Source: Schizochytrium sp. TIO01
Taxonomy: Eukaryota > Sar > Bigyra > Thraustochytrida > Thraustochytriidae
Assembly: GCA_004764695.1 (NCBI GenBank)
Contig: SMSO01000032.1
Location: forward strand, 3,206,983-3,270,982
Direction: 5' to 3'
Length of the DNA stretch: 64,000 bases
Below the pieces are notes generated by a model. The model was not told the origin of the DNA. It did no database searches and saw nothing but the letters and a program-made list of their open reading frames with translations. The translations under genes were made by a program, and so were the position numbers. Shown here piece after piece: positions 45,050 through 56,900 of this stretch; position 1 is the first letter of the stretch, and every line of letters starts with the position of its first letter.

Positions 45050-46742
45050 GCAAGGTTTTACGGCACCTGCAAGCTCTCCCTCGCAACGTCAAAGTTTACT
45101 ACCATGAACCAAGCAATTTACTTTTCACCACTAGTGAGCAGCTGACCAATCTGATTGACAAATCGTTTATTCATCTATAATGGGTGATCTCTCTGATTGA
45201 TCCTCCTCGAACGCATCTGTCTATATCCATATCCTGCTGCCATCGTTACGCGCATTCTCAGTTCCTCGATACCTTTTGCCCTATGGCCTGCCGCTATCTA
45301 AGGTGGTATTCCGGTTTTAGTACATATCAGTACAGCTTGGGGAAGGGATTGCCTGGCCTATCGCTCTCTTTTTGGATTGGTTTGCTTCTTCATAAGAAGT
45401 TTAACTCGCAGACCCGTATACTTTAAGAAATCCCCTCTCGAGCAAATGCAACCCTTTGCCGATATGCAACAGCAATTGCTCCATGCTGCTTCCGACTATT
45501 CGCCATATCTCGAAGGCCTGTTGCCGTCTGTCAATTCAATTCAAAATAATCATAATGTCTTTACCTTTTTATATCTTTTTCTTCTCTCTTTTTTTTTCTT
45601 TTTTTTTTCTTTCTCGTCAATAGTTGAACGCTTTCCTGTTGTTTCTTCTCCGCGATTCTGCTTTAAAACTCCTTGAGTTCTTTGATCAAAAGGGTCCCCT
45701 TGTTTTTCTTCTTTCTAGTCTTAGTCTCCTCAATTCAAAAAGTCAGGCACTTGTTTTCCATACTCAGCAATGTGATTGGATTCATTCAAGACATCGTAGT
45801 GAAATCATTCCAACCCTCGTGCAAAAGGTAAGTGAGCAATTTGGGTCAACTTAAATACCCATGACGATTTGCCAAAAGAACCACACTAAATTAACCTTCT
45901 TTTCGCAAATGTCCCGCTCTGCCATGGTGGCCTCTTCCTTTTTGATGGCATGGTTCACTTGAGCACGAGTGTGCACCAACCAACCGGGATCTCCAGGTCG
46001 CAGCTTGTGATACCACGCAAACAATCTACAGTAGCCTTGACTTACGCAATTAGACTGCTCCTCTTGGTCTTGCGGCAAATTGCGGGTGTCTGCGAAGAGG
46101 TCATAAGTAATGCTATGACTAGTGGCTCTAGAATAGACTTTGTGTATTTGCCTCCACTGAAAGGCGAGACCGGATTAACAGGAAGGTAGGTATACCTAAC
46201 TAACTAACTAACTAACTAACTAGTTCATCGCATGACGAGTCGGTTCCAACGAACTCTGGGTTATTCGACCAAGATGACAGACAATTGACGATGGGGGTGA
46301 CCCTGGTAATAACATTTAGCAAGAAATAACAAGAAAGAATTTTTGCCTTCGGAGGGCTGAGGCGCAGGCCGAGAAAGGTAATAATGTCCATCCATTCAAG
46401 TTCACAGTTCACAGTTCACAGGGCGCCGCTCCTCCTACCACCGCATGAAAGCTAATACCTTCTCTGCGTCTGTTGTCCAAACATACGCAAGCTCGGAGGC
46501 ACTCCAAGGTCTCCAACGAGACGTGAGAATACTACAAACTTTCAGGCATGGCTATAATTCTATAATTGCTGTATTGAGTGAATGGCTGGAGAGAGAAAAG
46601 AGCAGCAGAATGAAAGGAAGAAGCCTAGACGACAATAGGAGTATGCTAGTCACATGGGAAGGAATATAAAATAAAGAAAGTAATTAAGAACTTTTGTTGA
46701 GCAATACCAAAATACACAATCGTCGTTCGGTGGGTAAGCAAA
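45050..46742. other. Intergenic region
   Basis: No supported gene. Contains a T/C-rich tract at about 45570-45620, a (CTAA)n repeat at about 46195-46222, and three tandem copies of TTCACAG at about 46400-46421. Confidence 0.65.
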
Positions 46743-47363
46743 ATGGAGGGCATGCACGGGATTGAGCCCAAGGCGAACGCGAGGAGCACGACAACCAAGA
46801 GCGAGCAAGACCTGCAGAACAACATGCATCAGCATCAAAAGGAGAACCAGAGGCAGCAGCAGGGAACACACTGTATCAGGACTGACAGCTTCCGCGTAGA
46901 GGTTATTGAGGACAAAGGTAGAGGAGTTGTGGCTGACAGGGTAATTCGACGCGGAGAAGAAATTGAACGGAGCCCGTGCATTTCATGTCCTGCCGAAGAA
47001 TATGCGGCGCACGGGAAGCACACCATATTTGACCACTACTTCTACTCGGGAAAGAGTGGTACTCAGTACCTGCCATTAGGTATTGGCTGCCTCTTCAACC
47101 ACTCGGAGCAGCCTAACGTTGATTTTCGCCTCGATGAAACTCGCAACGAAATTCGCTACTACGCCGCAAGAGAAATTGCGGAAGGGGAGGAACTTTGTAT
47201 CTATTACGGAGCCAACCTTTGGTTCAACAATGCCGAAGAAGACGAAGATGAAGAGTATTCCGAAGACGAACAGGAACTGGCGCTGCCCATGTTCGGGCTT
47301 GGCATTGACGACTTCCCACAACCTGCAGAGACAGACGGGAACACTGAAGCAAAGCAGGAATAA
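46743..47363 (+). CDS. Small SET-domain protein, putative protein-lysine methyltransferase (vSET-like)
   Basis: 206 aa, starting ATGGAGGGC. The first 45 residues are polar and Gln-rich. The SET fold spans about 50-162: GRG (59-61, SAM binding), the motif GIGCLFNHSEQPN (113-125, matching the conserved NHS..PN), and GEELCIYYGANLW (148-160, with the catalytic-type Tyr before Gly). There are no pre-SET or post-SET cysteines and no MYND zinc finger. The very short SET unit, with a tail ending in YYGxxxW, resembles the compact SET proteins of chloroviruses and bacteria more than chromatin-bound eukaryotic enzymes. The substrate is unknown. An acidic Glu/Asp tail (164-177) follows. Confidence 0.85.
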   Translation: MEGMHGIEPKANARSTTTKSEQDLQNNMHQHQKENQRQQQGTHCIRTDSFRVEVIEDKGRGVVADRVIRRGEEIERSPCISCPAEEYAAHGKHTIFDHYFYSGKSGTQYLPLGIGCLFNHSEQPNVDFRLDETRNEIRYYAAREIAEGEELCIYYGANLWFNNAEEDEDEEYSEDEQELALPMFGLGIDDFPQPAETDGNTEAKQE

Positions 47364-48031
47364 ATTCTTAAATCCTTTAACCCCCTCTTCTTTTGACATA
47401 TTAAAGAAAGAAGACCACCGAACACATGAACAAATAGAAACGAGCTTCTCATAGTGGAGCTCCAAAACCACCTCATTCTTAACCTCTCTCTCCATCATCC
47501 CCATCCCAGTAAATTCCAGGCTTCGTATCACATTACATTTGAAAGCCTCTAAGCAAAATCTCCAAGTTTACGACATATTTGGACCCCTTCTCTGGCACAT
47601 ATGATGCAGGTACTGTGCAAATATTCTTCTCTCGCTAGGAGACGATGAAGCGTAGACCAGGGAACATATTCTACTTTGAAAAACCTACAACGCCTGGCTA
47701 GCAGGTGATTTGCAACAGCTTTTTTATGCAAAAAAGGCTCTGCGAGCCTCAAAGTAAGAGTCCGTCACAAAGTAAGCTTTTGCTTACTTGCTATTGCAAG
47801 ATTTTAAGTTCTTCCCATAAAAAGTAAGAGAAGTCACTCTCAAGTCCCTTTTTATACTATCATTTCTCTTGTTTTCGTTATTTTTAAGGGTTCTGAAGTT
47901 TAACATATTTAGAGTGATACAACGCCCATGGATCCCAAAGCAATGCCTCATAACTTTATTTAAAAAAATAACAATAAATGCAACACTCGCCAAATCAAGT
48001 TTGATCATATTCACCCAAACCGTTGCTGTAT

Positions 48032-48071
<40 letters not shown>

Positions 48072-48932
48072 GGGGGGGAGGTTAGTCTTGAACACGATGA
48101 TAACATGAATTTTCTATCGACGTGGGTGTTGAAGAGAACAGCGAGGAGAATGTCATTCAAATCTAGGCAAACAAGGGCTAAAGAGGCACAGCACACATAG
48201 AGAAGCATGCGACACTTTAATTTTTCAAAGGGAGAAAGTGAACAAATATGTACCAACTCGCACAGTCATAGAGTAGCACATAGTAAAGTACACGATAAGG
48301 AGTGCGTAATGAACTGAAATGCAAGGCAAGGGAACTAGAAGGATTAAGCACGCATGGAAACATGTGGTGTTATTTTTATAGGGTTTGTGTGAGGGTGTCG
48401 AGGTTGTGGAAAGCAGGTTTCAGAGTTGATGTGTGCAAGAAAGCAAAACAAAATAAAAGAGCCAGACGGAAGATCCAACAACAGCGATATACTCATGCTG
48501 GCCCTTTAGTCCCGTGGTTAGCCTCCAATCCACAGCAACGTCAGCTTTCATCATTGCTCCACCTCGTCCACCACCGCGGTGGAACGAAGCTGAGGAGGTT
48601 GGTCCAGTGGAAACAGTGACAAAATGTAGTAAAGAGATAGAGATAGAGAAAAGACATGCGTCCCCACATCGCAGAAACATGACCCATTTCCACGATCAGC
48701 ATCAGCATCATCATCGCAAGGAACAGGTGCCCGAGGTACGTGCAATGTTCGATTCAAATGCAAAAGAGGACGCCAACAAGAGTAGTGGGGTACCGCAATA
48801 CCCTCGAGAACGAAGGCACGCGGCACCAAAGCTAGGGATTAGATTTTCAGAGTTCAAATGATTTCAATTTGCAGCCAATCTTGGTTTTTTGAACATTTCA
48901 AATCAAATTCCTCGCCAAAACTCCTAGGACGT
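47364..48932. other. Intergenic region
   Basis: No supported gene. A frame at 48514-48861 (+, 115 codons, His/Pro-rich) overlaps minus-strand frames and resembles no family. The (TA)n/poly-G repeat is listed separately. Confidence 0.6.
48034..48078. repeat. (TA)18 followed by a 9-G run
   Basis: An alternating TA tract directly abuts a homopolymer of G in non-coding DNA. Confidence 0.9.
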
Positions 48933-49259
48933 TTATGAGCGCTTGCAGAGCTCAACAACGGCACGGAAGCTGAACGGTTCAGAGATAGCCATGTCAGCGA
49001 GCACCTTGCGGTTGAGCTCGACATGCGTCTGGTTGAGCTGGTGCATAAAGTTAGAGTAGGTCATGCCGTGCTCGCGGACGCCAGCGTTAACCTGCTGAAT
49101 CCAGAGAGCGCGGGCATCGCGCTTCTTCTCCTTACGGTTCCTGTAGCTGTGCTCCAGTGCCTTGTCCACACGGTTGAACACCGTGCGCCGGCAGTTCTTC
49201 GACTTGCCGCGGTAGCCCTTGGCAAGGGTCAGGTACTTTGCAAGCTTTCCGCTGGTCAT
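48933..49259 (-). CDS. MRPL20: Mitochondrial large-subunit ribosomal protein bL20m
   Basis: 108 aa, start ATG at 49259. It aligns by eye with the whole bL20 family: LAKGYRGKSKNCRRTVFNRV near the start, then ALEHSYRNRKEKKRDARALW, IQQVNAGVREHGMTYSNFMH and LNRKVLADMAISEPFSFRAV. bL20 binds 23S-type rRNA early in large-subunit assembly. There is no long presequence, as is common for basic mitochondrial ribosomal proteins whose N terminus also targets. A plastid origin is not excluded by sequence alone, but no other plastid-type gene is present. Single exon. Confidence 0.93.
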   Translation of the reverse strand: MTSGKLAKYLTLAKGYRGKSKNCRRTVFNRVDKALEHSYRNRKEKKRDARALWIQQVNAGVREHGMTYSNFMHQLNQTHVELNRKVLADMAISEPFSFRAVVELCKRS

Positions 49260-50043
49260 CTTTACTGTCCTTGTTGTTGGTTAACCCAAGCAACCTTCAA
49301 AAACCACCAACAAGAATGGAGGAGCACCCAAATCAAGCCCACGACGCCCTCGCGCCGAAGCTCGTCAACAGAAAGCGCTCTAAAAGAGGCCTCGCTCGCT
49401 GTCTTTATCGTCTGCCTTTTCTCCTCTTCTCGATCACCATCACTGTCGCAGCCACTGCCCCCCTTCAAGCACCCTCGCCGCGGTGTGAACAACGCATATT
49501 CAAGACTAAGCTGTATATCTTATTCTTATACCAGTCTCAAGACCGTTCGCATATCAACTCGATGGTGATGTCTTCGTTCAAGTTAATTTTGTAAATTAAA
49601 AATTAAAATTGAATTAAAATTTGTTTTCATTTTCATTAGGACTACTGCTGTTATTTTATATTGCTCGTAGTACTTTTTTTATTTCTCAAGTGCTTATTGC
49701 ACATTTAGGTAACTGCTACTATCTATGTTTTAAAACGAGGGGCCAATGCCTGTATTGAAGAAGTAGCTTTTACGGTAAGAGTACCTCGCAGCTAGAAACT
49801 CTCTTTTAAAGGAAAGCGCAGATAGATAGATATAAATGGGTTTTGCAGCAACAATCTTCGAACTCGTCCATTAACACATAGGTACCTGGCATATGAGCAA
49901 AGAACCTTGAAGCACTGAAGGGTAAAATCAATTTGAGCGTGAGCAAGGAAGAAGCCAAGAAAAGGAATCTGGACTAGTGGGTCGAATGTTTTGAGACAGC
50001 AGAACGGAAAGTCTTGCAGGCTTTGCAAGTCTGGTTGAGAGAA
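49260..50043. other. Divergent intergenic region (bL20m / questin-oxidase-like)
   Basis: Holds the 5' flanks of two divergent genes. The overlapping frames at 49023-49594 (+) are antisense to or upstream of bL20m and resemble nothing. No further gene is seen. Confidence 0.65.
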
Positions 50044-51240
50044 ATGGTGCGCCAGAGCGTCGCGAGGAAGCTTGGGTCAGTGTACTCCACGAAACAATGG
50101 TTTATTGAGTACAACGGGAACCTCTCCAATCACTTAGCGCATGGCGTTATTGCGCTGGAACACTTGGGAGCAAGCGATGACAGAATCCAAGAGTTTGTGC
50201 AGGTTTATGAGCAGCGCACCAAACTTCGCCCTGCAGAAAATGTGTTGCAAGAAGCTGATCAAAGATTGAACATCAAACAGTTTGAGCGTGGTCTTGTGGG
50301 AGCCCGCAGAAATTTTTATGGTCTCCAAGAGTTTTATGCGCAAGCTTTTGCAGAAAACGGCCGCGACCAAGTTATTCGGGAATACCTGCCACAAACCCTT
50401 CGTGGAATGAGCGGAGCTTTGTTGCACAACATGATACATCTTGGTTATGGATACCGTTCGCAGGCTGAGCACATTGTGCTTGAAGGCATGGCGTACATGC
50501 ATCACTCTTGCTTACCTCTTGCAAAATCCATCGATGAGTTTACAGAAAGGACCATATCGTCATCATTATCCTCCTCTCAAGCTCCTACAGCTAGCTTTGA
50601 CGAGTTTGTTGATTCGTTTATCACCAGTATGAACCGTATGCGCTCGGAAGGAAAAATTACAGACCTTCTCCAGACTCGCTGCCATGAAGCTGATGATTGG
50701 AGTAATTCACGCCCGCAGAATCAGTTGCGTCTGATTAGCCTACATGGCATTGAGTTACTTGATGATCTTACACGGGACATCCCTTTGACCCCAAGCATCT
50801 CCTGGTACGTAGATCTTCTGATCAAGGTTTTGGTTGAGACAACTTATGTTAGAGAGACAGGTAAGGACGCGCAATATGACTTTGTTCTACTCCATGGAGC
50901 CACTTGCTCTTGGGCTCTGCACCAATTGGAGCATCTTATGGATGCTCGCTATGCACAATACTGTTTGGCAAACACCCTGTTCGCGGTATTGGCAATTCAG
51001 GGGATTCCTCACTTGGAATCCTGTGAAATTCATCAAACTCATGCGCCATGGGAAGAACTTTTACCTGCTCTTGTTGCCAGAGATCTTGATGAGCATGCAT
51101 ACAAACTCGGTGCTGTTGCACATGAGAGATTTCTTTCTTGTGATGCTAACTGCCCTGGAGAACTTTACAAACAAGCGTGTAGTATTGTGACACACCTTGG
51201 ATCAACTCTCCAGCCCGTCCAGTCTTTTTCGTCTCTTTAA
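50044..51240 (+). CDS. Questin-oxidase-like family protein
   Basis: 398 aa from the first in-frame ATG (MVRQSVARKLGSVYSTKQW); the frame is open a little further upstream without an ATG. Family features are the N-terminal motif YNGNLSNHLAHGVIALEHLG (residues 23-42), in which fungal members also have NH.xH, and HNMIHLGYGYRSQ near residue 130. The fold is all-alpha. Fungal questin oxidases (aflatoxin/geodin pathway, Baeyer-Villiger-type ring opening of anthraquinones) belong to this family, but most members, especially outside secondary-metabolite clusters, have no known substrate. No polyketide genes are nearby, so an anthraquinone substrate should not be assumed. A low-complexity Ser stretch lies around residues 175-188. 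Confidence 0.75.
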   Translation: MVRQSVARKLGSVYSTKQWFIEYNGNLSNHLAHGVIALEHLGASDDRIQEFVQVYEQRTKLRPAENVLQEADQRLNIKQFERGLVGARRNFYGLQEFYAQAFAENGRDQVIREYLPQTLRGMSGALLHNMIHLGYGYRSQAEHIVLEGMAYMHHSCLPLAKSIDEFTERTISSSLSSSQAPTASFDEFVDSFITSMNRMRSEGKITDLLQTRCHEADDWSNSRPQNQLRLISLHGIELLDDLTRDIPLTPSISWYVDLLIKVLVETTYVRETGKDAQYDFVLLHGATCSWALHQLEHLMDARYAQYCLANTLFAVLAIQGIPHLESCEIHQTHAPWEELLPALVARDLDEHAYKLGAVAHERFLSCDANCPGELYKQACSIVTHLGSTLQPVQSFSSL

Positions 51241-51745
51241 GCTACGAACATGGTTTTAATTCTTGCATAACCACGACACTTTTTCAGATTATAGCTGATG
51301 TAGTAGCAGCGACTTTTAAAAAATGGTATTGCACCTGTATGCCTAGGATACATATTTTTATTTTTGGTTTTATTCTTTCTTTGAAAAATACTAATTAAAT
51401 AATCAATAATTAAATCATGGGTAGCTAAGCTTTCTCAAACTAGCTAGATTGGCACAATCATTTCTAGTCAAAGACCTCCATAGTTTTTAGGCACAGGAGA
51501 ATTTACGATTAACCAGAGCGAGCCTGTTCGTTCTACTGGACCTCAGCGCAAGAAGCTCTCATGTCTAAGATGGCCTATGAAGGGAAAAAAAGAAATTTAA
51601 TAGTAGTAGTCATTATCTGGAAAATAACGTGTGTGTGCACATATCGGCTGCCTGGGTCATTGCTCACGCACTCGCGCGAACAGAGCAAACCTGGATTCTG
51701 CTGCACAAGGAAGGTCTTTTCAAGTAACTTAGGCAAACAGCGACC
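51241..51745. other. Intergenic region
   Basis: Short AT-rich spacer between two genes on the same strand. No features seen. Confidence 0.7.
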
Positions 51746-52747
51746 ATGGCAGACATGGAAAGCTCCGGCGATCTCCCCCCGTTGGTGGAGTCAGAGGTGC
51801 CTTTAGCGAAACCAGTAGGTTTGCTTCTTCGTCATGAGGAGGCGGACGACCGGGCTGTCAACGATGAAACGCAACACAGGGACGACAAAGATAACGATGA
51901 TGTGGCCAGGGTCGTCAAGCTTGTGCATCTGCAAGACCCCAAAGCTGGGGTTTTCTCTCAACAAAAGAAACAAGTAAGTCTACCTGGTTGGGAAAGCTGC
52001 TGCTGCATCGTCGCACAATATTAACTCACATTTGAAAACTTTCTCATCATTGACCTCAACCTTGTACAGTGTGACCTTTGGGAGTTTTTTTGGGGGACCT
52101 CACTTCTCACAGCAAGCTTTATCAATGCACTGGACCTTTCCAAGCTAAGTGTTCTTGAAATTGGTGGCGGCTCTGGGCTCTGCAGTCTTACCGCCAGTTT
52201 GAGCGGAGCGGATTCTGTACGCATGACCGATCTCGTGGAGGATGCATTGCGTGTCTGTGCGCAAAGCGCAAAGGCCAACGAACTAGCCAATGTAAGCTTT
52301 GCAAAACTTGATTGGAATGATATGAACTCTGTTCCGGAAGAGGCCTACGACCTTGTGATTGCATCTGACGTCCTCTTTTATCGAGGTACTGTTAGTCCAG
52401 TGGCCCAGGTGTTTGCAAGAGCCCTCCGCCCCGGTGGCATTGGTCTTCTAACGGACCCATGCCGCTGTAATACGGATGACTTTATCTCTAAACTGGACGA
52501 TCTTGGGATTGTTGCAGAGACACATCTTTTTCGTCCAGAGATGCTCGCGCGAGGACGCGACCTTGGGCCAAAGGCTTTTGTAAATGTGAAAAAGGTCAAA
52601 CTTATTGTATTCTCCAAACCTAGCTCTAACGAAAGGTTGCAACAGCTGTCCGATCTAGACGAGCAAATTAAGGCTGCTTTACCTGGATTCACACGACCAG
52701 AAATTGAGGTTGAGATGGAAGCACTTGGGCTTGCAATAAACTCTTAA
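51746..52747 (+). CDS. Two-exon SAM-dependent methyltransferase, METTL21/Methyltransf_16-like
   Basis: Exon 1 is 51746-51973 (76 codons, from ATGGCAGACATGG), with donor CAA|GTAAGT. Exon 2 is 52070-52747 (225 codons plus stop), with acceptor TTGTACAG. The 96-nt intron is in phase 0; the join gives 301 aa. Exon 1 is mainly a charged, low-complexity leader. Exon 2 opens with CDLWEFFWGTSLLTA, the position where this family has its W-x-x-x-x-x-L motif. It continues with SAM motif I LEIGGGSGLCSL (105-116), an acidic residue in MTDL, and SDVLFY (175-180), then ALRPGGIGLLTDP. Family members methylate lysines of translation factors and chaperones; the target here is unknown. Confidence 0.85.
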
Positions 52748-53924
52748 TACTAAGGTTGCAAACTATGCAATCGGTTTATGATGTGCCTATCCTGCCGAAG
52801 CGATGACTAGCAAGATGTGTTTCTTTGCATCACTTTCCTCATATCAACTTTGTTACGTATATTAAAGATTTGGATGAACCTTTCTTGCAACATCCTAGTT
52901 ATGATTATTACAAGTGACTTTTCTTTCTGAATCTCGAAATGTGTTGTGCCGCCACTCAGCAACAGTTTAAAATCCTGTTGAGACTGGGTCATTACACCTT
53001 TTGTACTCCGAATGAGAACGACTCAGTTCACCATGATACTGTTTCTTCATCATGACTGGATTCTCTTCAAAACCTTCAATCTGCTTACTATATAGCCAGC
53101 GTAAGCTTCCTCCAAGCCCACTCTGATGTGTAGTAATAATATGTGTTTATACCCTAGCAGGAGTGCTGCCTGAAACTTCTAGACATCAGGTAGTTGGGAC
53201 CTAAATACCTTCTACATGTGCCTCCAAAATGCTGATCTTCTTGACAATAACTCGAAGTATAGGGCGTAATAGTTATTGTTATCTGAGTTTCAATGGCTGC
53301 AGTTAAGCGCTTTGGTAGCTACAAAGCAGTAGAGTTAGTTTTGCGGCCCTTCAGAATCAGCCTAAGCTTAAAAGAAGTGCACACTTTCCGGGGTTGAGGT
53401 ACCTTTTTAGACCTGCACGCGCTGGACACTATTACTATTAGTAATACACAAATACAGAAGCCTATCCTTTTTTTAATTTTTTTTTTTTTTTCCCCGAAAC
53501 AAACTCAGTCAGAGTCTCGTCAGTAGCTGCTGTCTGCATTGGCATGTGCTTTCGCTGCATCATAGCGTGCAGGCTTCGAGTGTTTTTGGCATACTCCACA
53601 CTGCTTCGCAGTTGTATTTTCTAGTCTAAAACATTGAAAGAAACTACTAATTTGTTATTAAAAAAATAGAAATACTTTTTTAGAAATAAAAAGGAAAGAT
53701 AACTCAAAAGACAGAATTAGAAGGCACGAGCATCAACAGCCAGGCACCCCCGCTTGATTGATGGAGAACCAAACATCATTCTGTGGATTGGGTCCGAAGC
53801 AATTACCCCCCCAGGGTCGAGAAGCAAAACCTCTTTGATTTCTACAGGAGGTGGGGGCGTGGTCACAGGGCAAGGTGGATCGCTGGTTACACCGTTGCCT
53901 CTAGAGTTGCTCAACGAAGGAGTG
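52748..53924. other. Upstream region of the LRR-NEL gene
   Basis: AT-rich, with a T/C-rich tract ending in ACTCAG at about 53464-53509 that could be a splice acceptor. The LRR-NEL frame is open from 53721 to 53924 without an ATG, so a short upstream exon is possible. No separate gene is seen. Confidence 0.55.
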
Positions 53925-56900
53925 ATGGTGCAGCTAAAGAAGCTCCTCTGCAGGCCTATGGCCTTGCGTGGAGCAAGTGATGAAAACCCAAGTATTAAGC
54001 TGCCGGAGGGATCTCCATCAACGAGTGAGTCTCTCCAAGATGGTGATTGCAGACGTACCGTGTCGCAAGAGGTAGAGCAGGGCGCTGCCGGTGCTGTTTC
54101 AGGTTCTGCAAGAAATAGCAGAGATTCACAGACGAGTCGAAGATCAACATTTAAGGCAGCCCTACAGAACGTACTCGTACAGGGTGCCGCACAATTGAGT
54201 CGAAAATCAGGCCTAAAGAACACAGCTTCTAAACAGATATCTGGTAATGTCTGCAAGGTCTCACAACCTCTAGATAGTGACTTACTTCAAGAATGGATCG
54301 ACGAAGCCAAAAATGACAAGCTTGAAATGAAAGAAAGAACTACTGCGGTCGCACGACTCTATGCGCTTTTCGAAGAGATTGAAAAGATAGATAAAAACTC
54401 CAGTGTTTCAGAACAACAGAGCTACTTCAACATTGCTCTCGAAAGAGTTGCCCCCCCTTTGTTAGATGATCTCGTTAAAGCGGCTATCCTGGGGAAACTT
54501 CAAGGCCGTCTGGCACAGATTGGCCTAGCAAAGATGCGTACGCTAGGTAGTCTTGACTTGGTGGACTCTATTTGTGGTTGGAATGATGCTACAGAAGTCG
54601 CTGAGTGGTTGACACGAGCAATTGGTTTTGACATGAGCAATTCTGAACTCAGCGAGTTTCCACCTGTGAAACATATGCCATGCACTGTAAACCTTAGTGA
54701 CTGTCCTAAACTATTAAGTTTGGGCTCGTCGCTTCAATTCGTGGACGGAAGTCTGGACCTTAGCGATAACACTGGACTACAAGATCTGGGCAACCTTGAA
54801 AAGGTTGGAGGGGACCTTGAGCTCTACAATTGCATCTCCCTAGAGAGCTTATCTGGGAATCTGATTGTTAGCCGTGACCTAATGTTGGAAGGTTGCGAAA
54901 GGCTACAATCTGTTGGTCCCCAGATAAGCTGCGACGGATATTTTAATGTACTAGAATGCTCTCAGTTGGAATCAGTACATCTTCAAAACATTGGCAAATG
55001 GATGAGCAAGACACCATCTGTTATTACGAACTTACGTATCTATATTACAATAAAAACCCTTCTCGACGAGAATTGCACGGGAGCAGATTTATCTAATGCG
55101 TTTAGCGAATTGAATATTGGACATGAATCTTTGCGAACCGCATTAGAGGATCTGGCTGAGACTCAAATTGGCAGCGCTCTGTTGGACACGAGCAGGTGTG
55201 ACGAGTTTCTTGACTGCCTTACTACAGAGGTTGATGTAACAGAGTCGTTACGAGCTGCTATGCAAAAAGTATACGCTACTGTAAAGCGTGTTCTGGACCA
55301 AAATACTCTCAACACGAATTCTACACTTGATCCAACTTGTGGCTTCAAATCGTTAACACATCTTGTTCTTGAGAGCTGTTCTGATTTGTTAATTTCCAAA
55401 ATGGAAGTGCTACAGGAGTTGAAGGTTCTATGCGTTTCCGGCGTTCTGCAAATAGTCGAATGCCCAGAACTGAGATCTGCTACGATAATAGCCGCCCCGG
55501 CCCCACCCGAGATCGTAGAGCCTCTCTCTTCTGACGAGAATAAGGTGGATGCTAGCCTGGATCTACGAGAGCTTGTGTCGTTAGAAAAAGTAGACATTTC
55601 AGGCACTTGGATGAATGCTGAGATAAGGAAATGTTCTGTTCTTACCAAGCTGGAAAGTGACATCGTTCTCAGAGGAAATTTGGGACTCTCATATTGCCCT
55701 AAGCTCACCTCTCTGAATGGTCTGGAGATAAGAGGAAATTTATCCATGTCGTTTCTAGAGTCTTTGACAAAGTGCAACGTGAAGGGGAAGCTATCGGAGG
55801 TTTCTTTAACCAACTGTTTGAACTTGGTACATTGTGATGTTGAGGAGTGTAAAAACTTCTCGGCATGGGGATGCTCAGCTTTGTCTAAATTCAGCGATTC
55901 AATGTACGTTGAAGAAAAACTAACCATGATTCAGTCCGGAGCCGTTCATTTGATGTTGCCTCAAGCTGAGGCAATTGAAATAAATGATAGTTCAATTGTT
56001 TCTATCGAATGTCCGATGGTTAAAAAGTTGGTTGTCACGTTTTGCCCTGGGCTGAAGTCAGCATGTCTCAGCAACAATGTAAAACCGCGTCTAAAATCAC
56101 AAAATGAAGAAGAAGAAGAAGACATTGATGAGATGCCACACATGGAGAAATTGAAATTCGAAAACTGCTATGAACTCACGCATATTTCTTTCGTTGGAGC
56201 TGAGACGACAACTGTGGATGATTTAGAACTCTCCGAGAATGATAGGCTAGAGGAAATTGAACTTGTCGACACCAACCTAGTTGTGGGGAAGCTCAGTCTC
56301 TCCTCAGTCGCTAATCTAACTCAACTTTCGGAGATGAGAGTCGAAGACCTCCGAATTGTAAGATGTCCTGGTATCGAAACGTTAGCTAGTCTCGAGCAAG
56401 TGGATATACTATATCTCGAAGATTGCTCTCAGCTGGTTGAGCTATGTTCGTTTTCAGGCACATGCGAAATCATCAATTGTCCAGCCCTGAAATCACTTCC
56501 TTCAAATTGCCATGCTGACGAGCTAACAATTTGTCAATGTAGGCTTCTTTCGGAATTGCCAAGTGATCTTTCAGTTGATATCGACCTCTCCATTTCATCT
56601 TGCGATGAGTTGCTCTCGATACCAGAAAATGTCAGGCCTCAAGGAAAGTTAGAAATTGTGAGATGCTCATCTTTACAATCTCTGCCTCGCAGCATTTCTG
56701 CAACTCAGGTTCATTTACGGATGTGTAGCTCTATAAATGATGTCTCGGCACTTGTGGGTGCTGAACTGCAGGTATTATCTATTAATGGGTGCCATGCTCT
56801 CACGTCACTTCCTGACGGAATTCATACTAGTACCTCCTTTCGCATAACGAGCTGCAACGCTGTGGAGCGATTGCCAAATGGCCTTCACTCTGGACAGGTC

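Noticed and set aside
49023-49594. Plus-strand frames of 181 and 118 codons
   Set aside because: They run antisense to bL20m and into its 5' flank; no family resemblance.
53717-54256. 179-codon minus-strand frame over the start of the LRR-NEL gene
   Set aside because: Resembles no family; the plus strand frame continues unbroken into recognisable domains.
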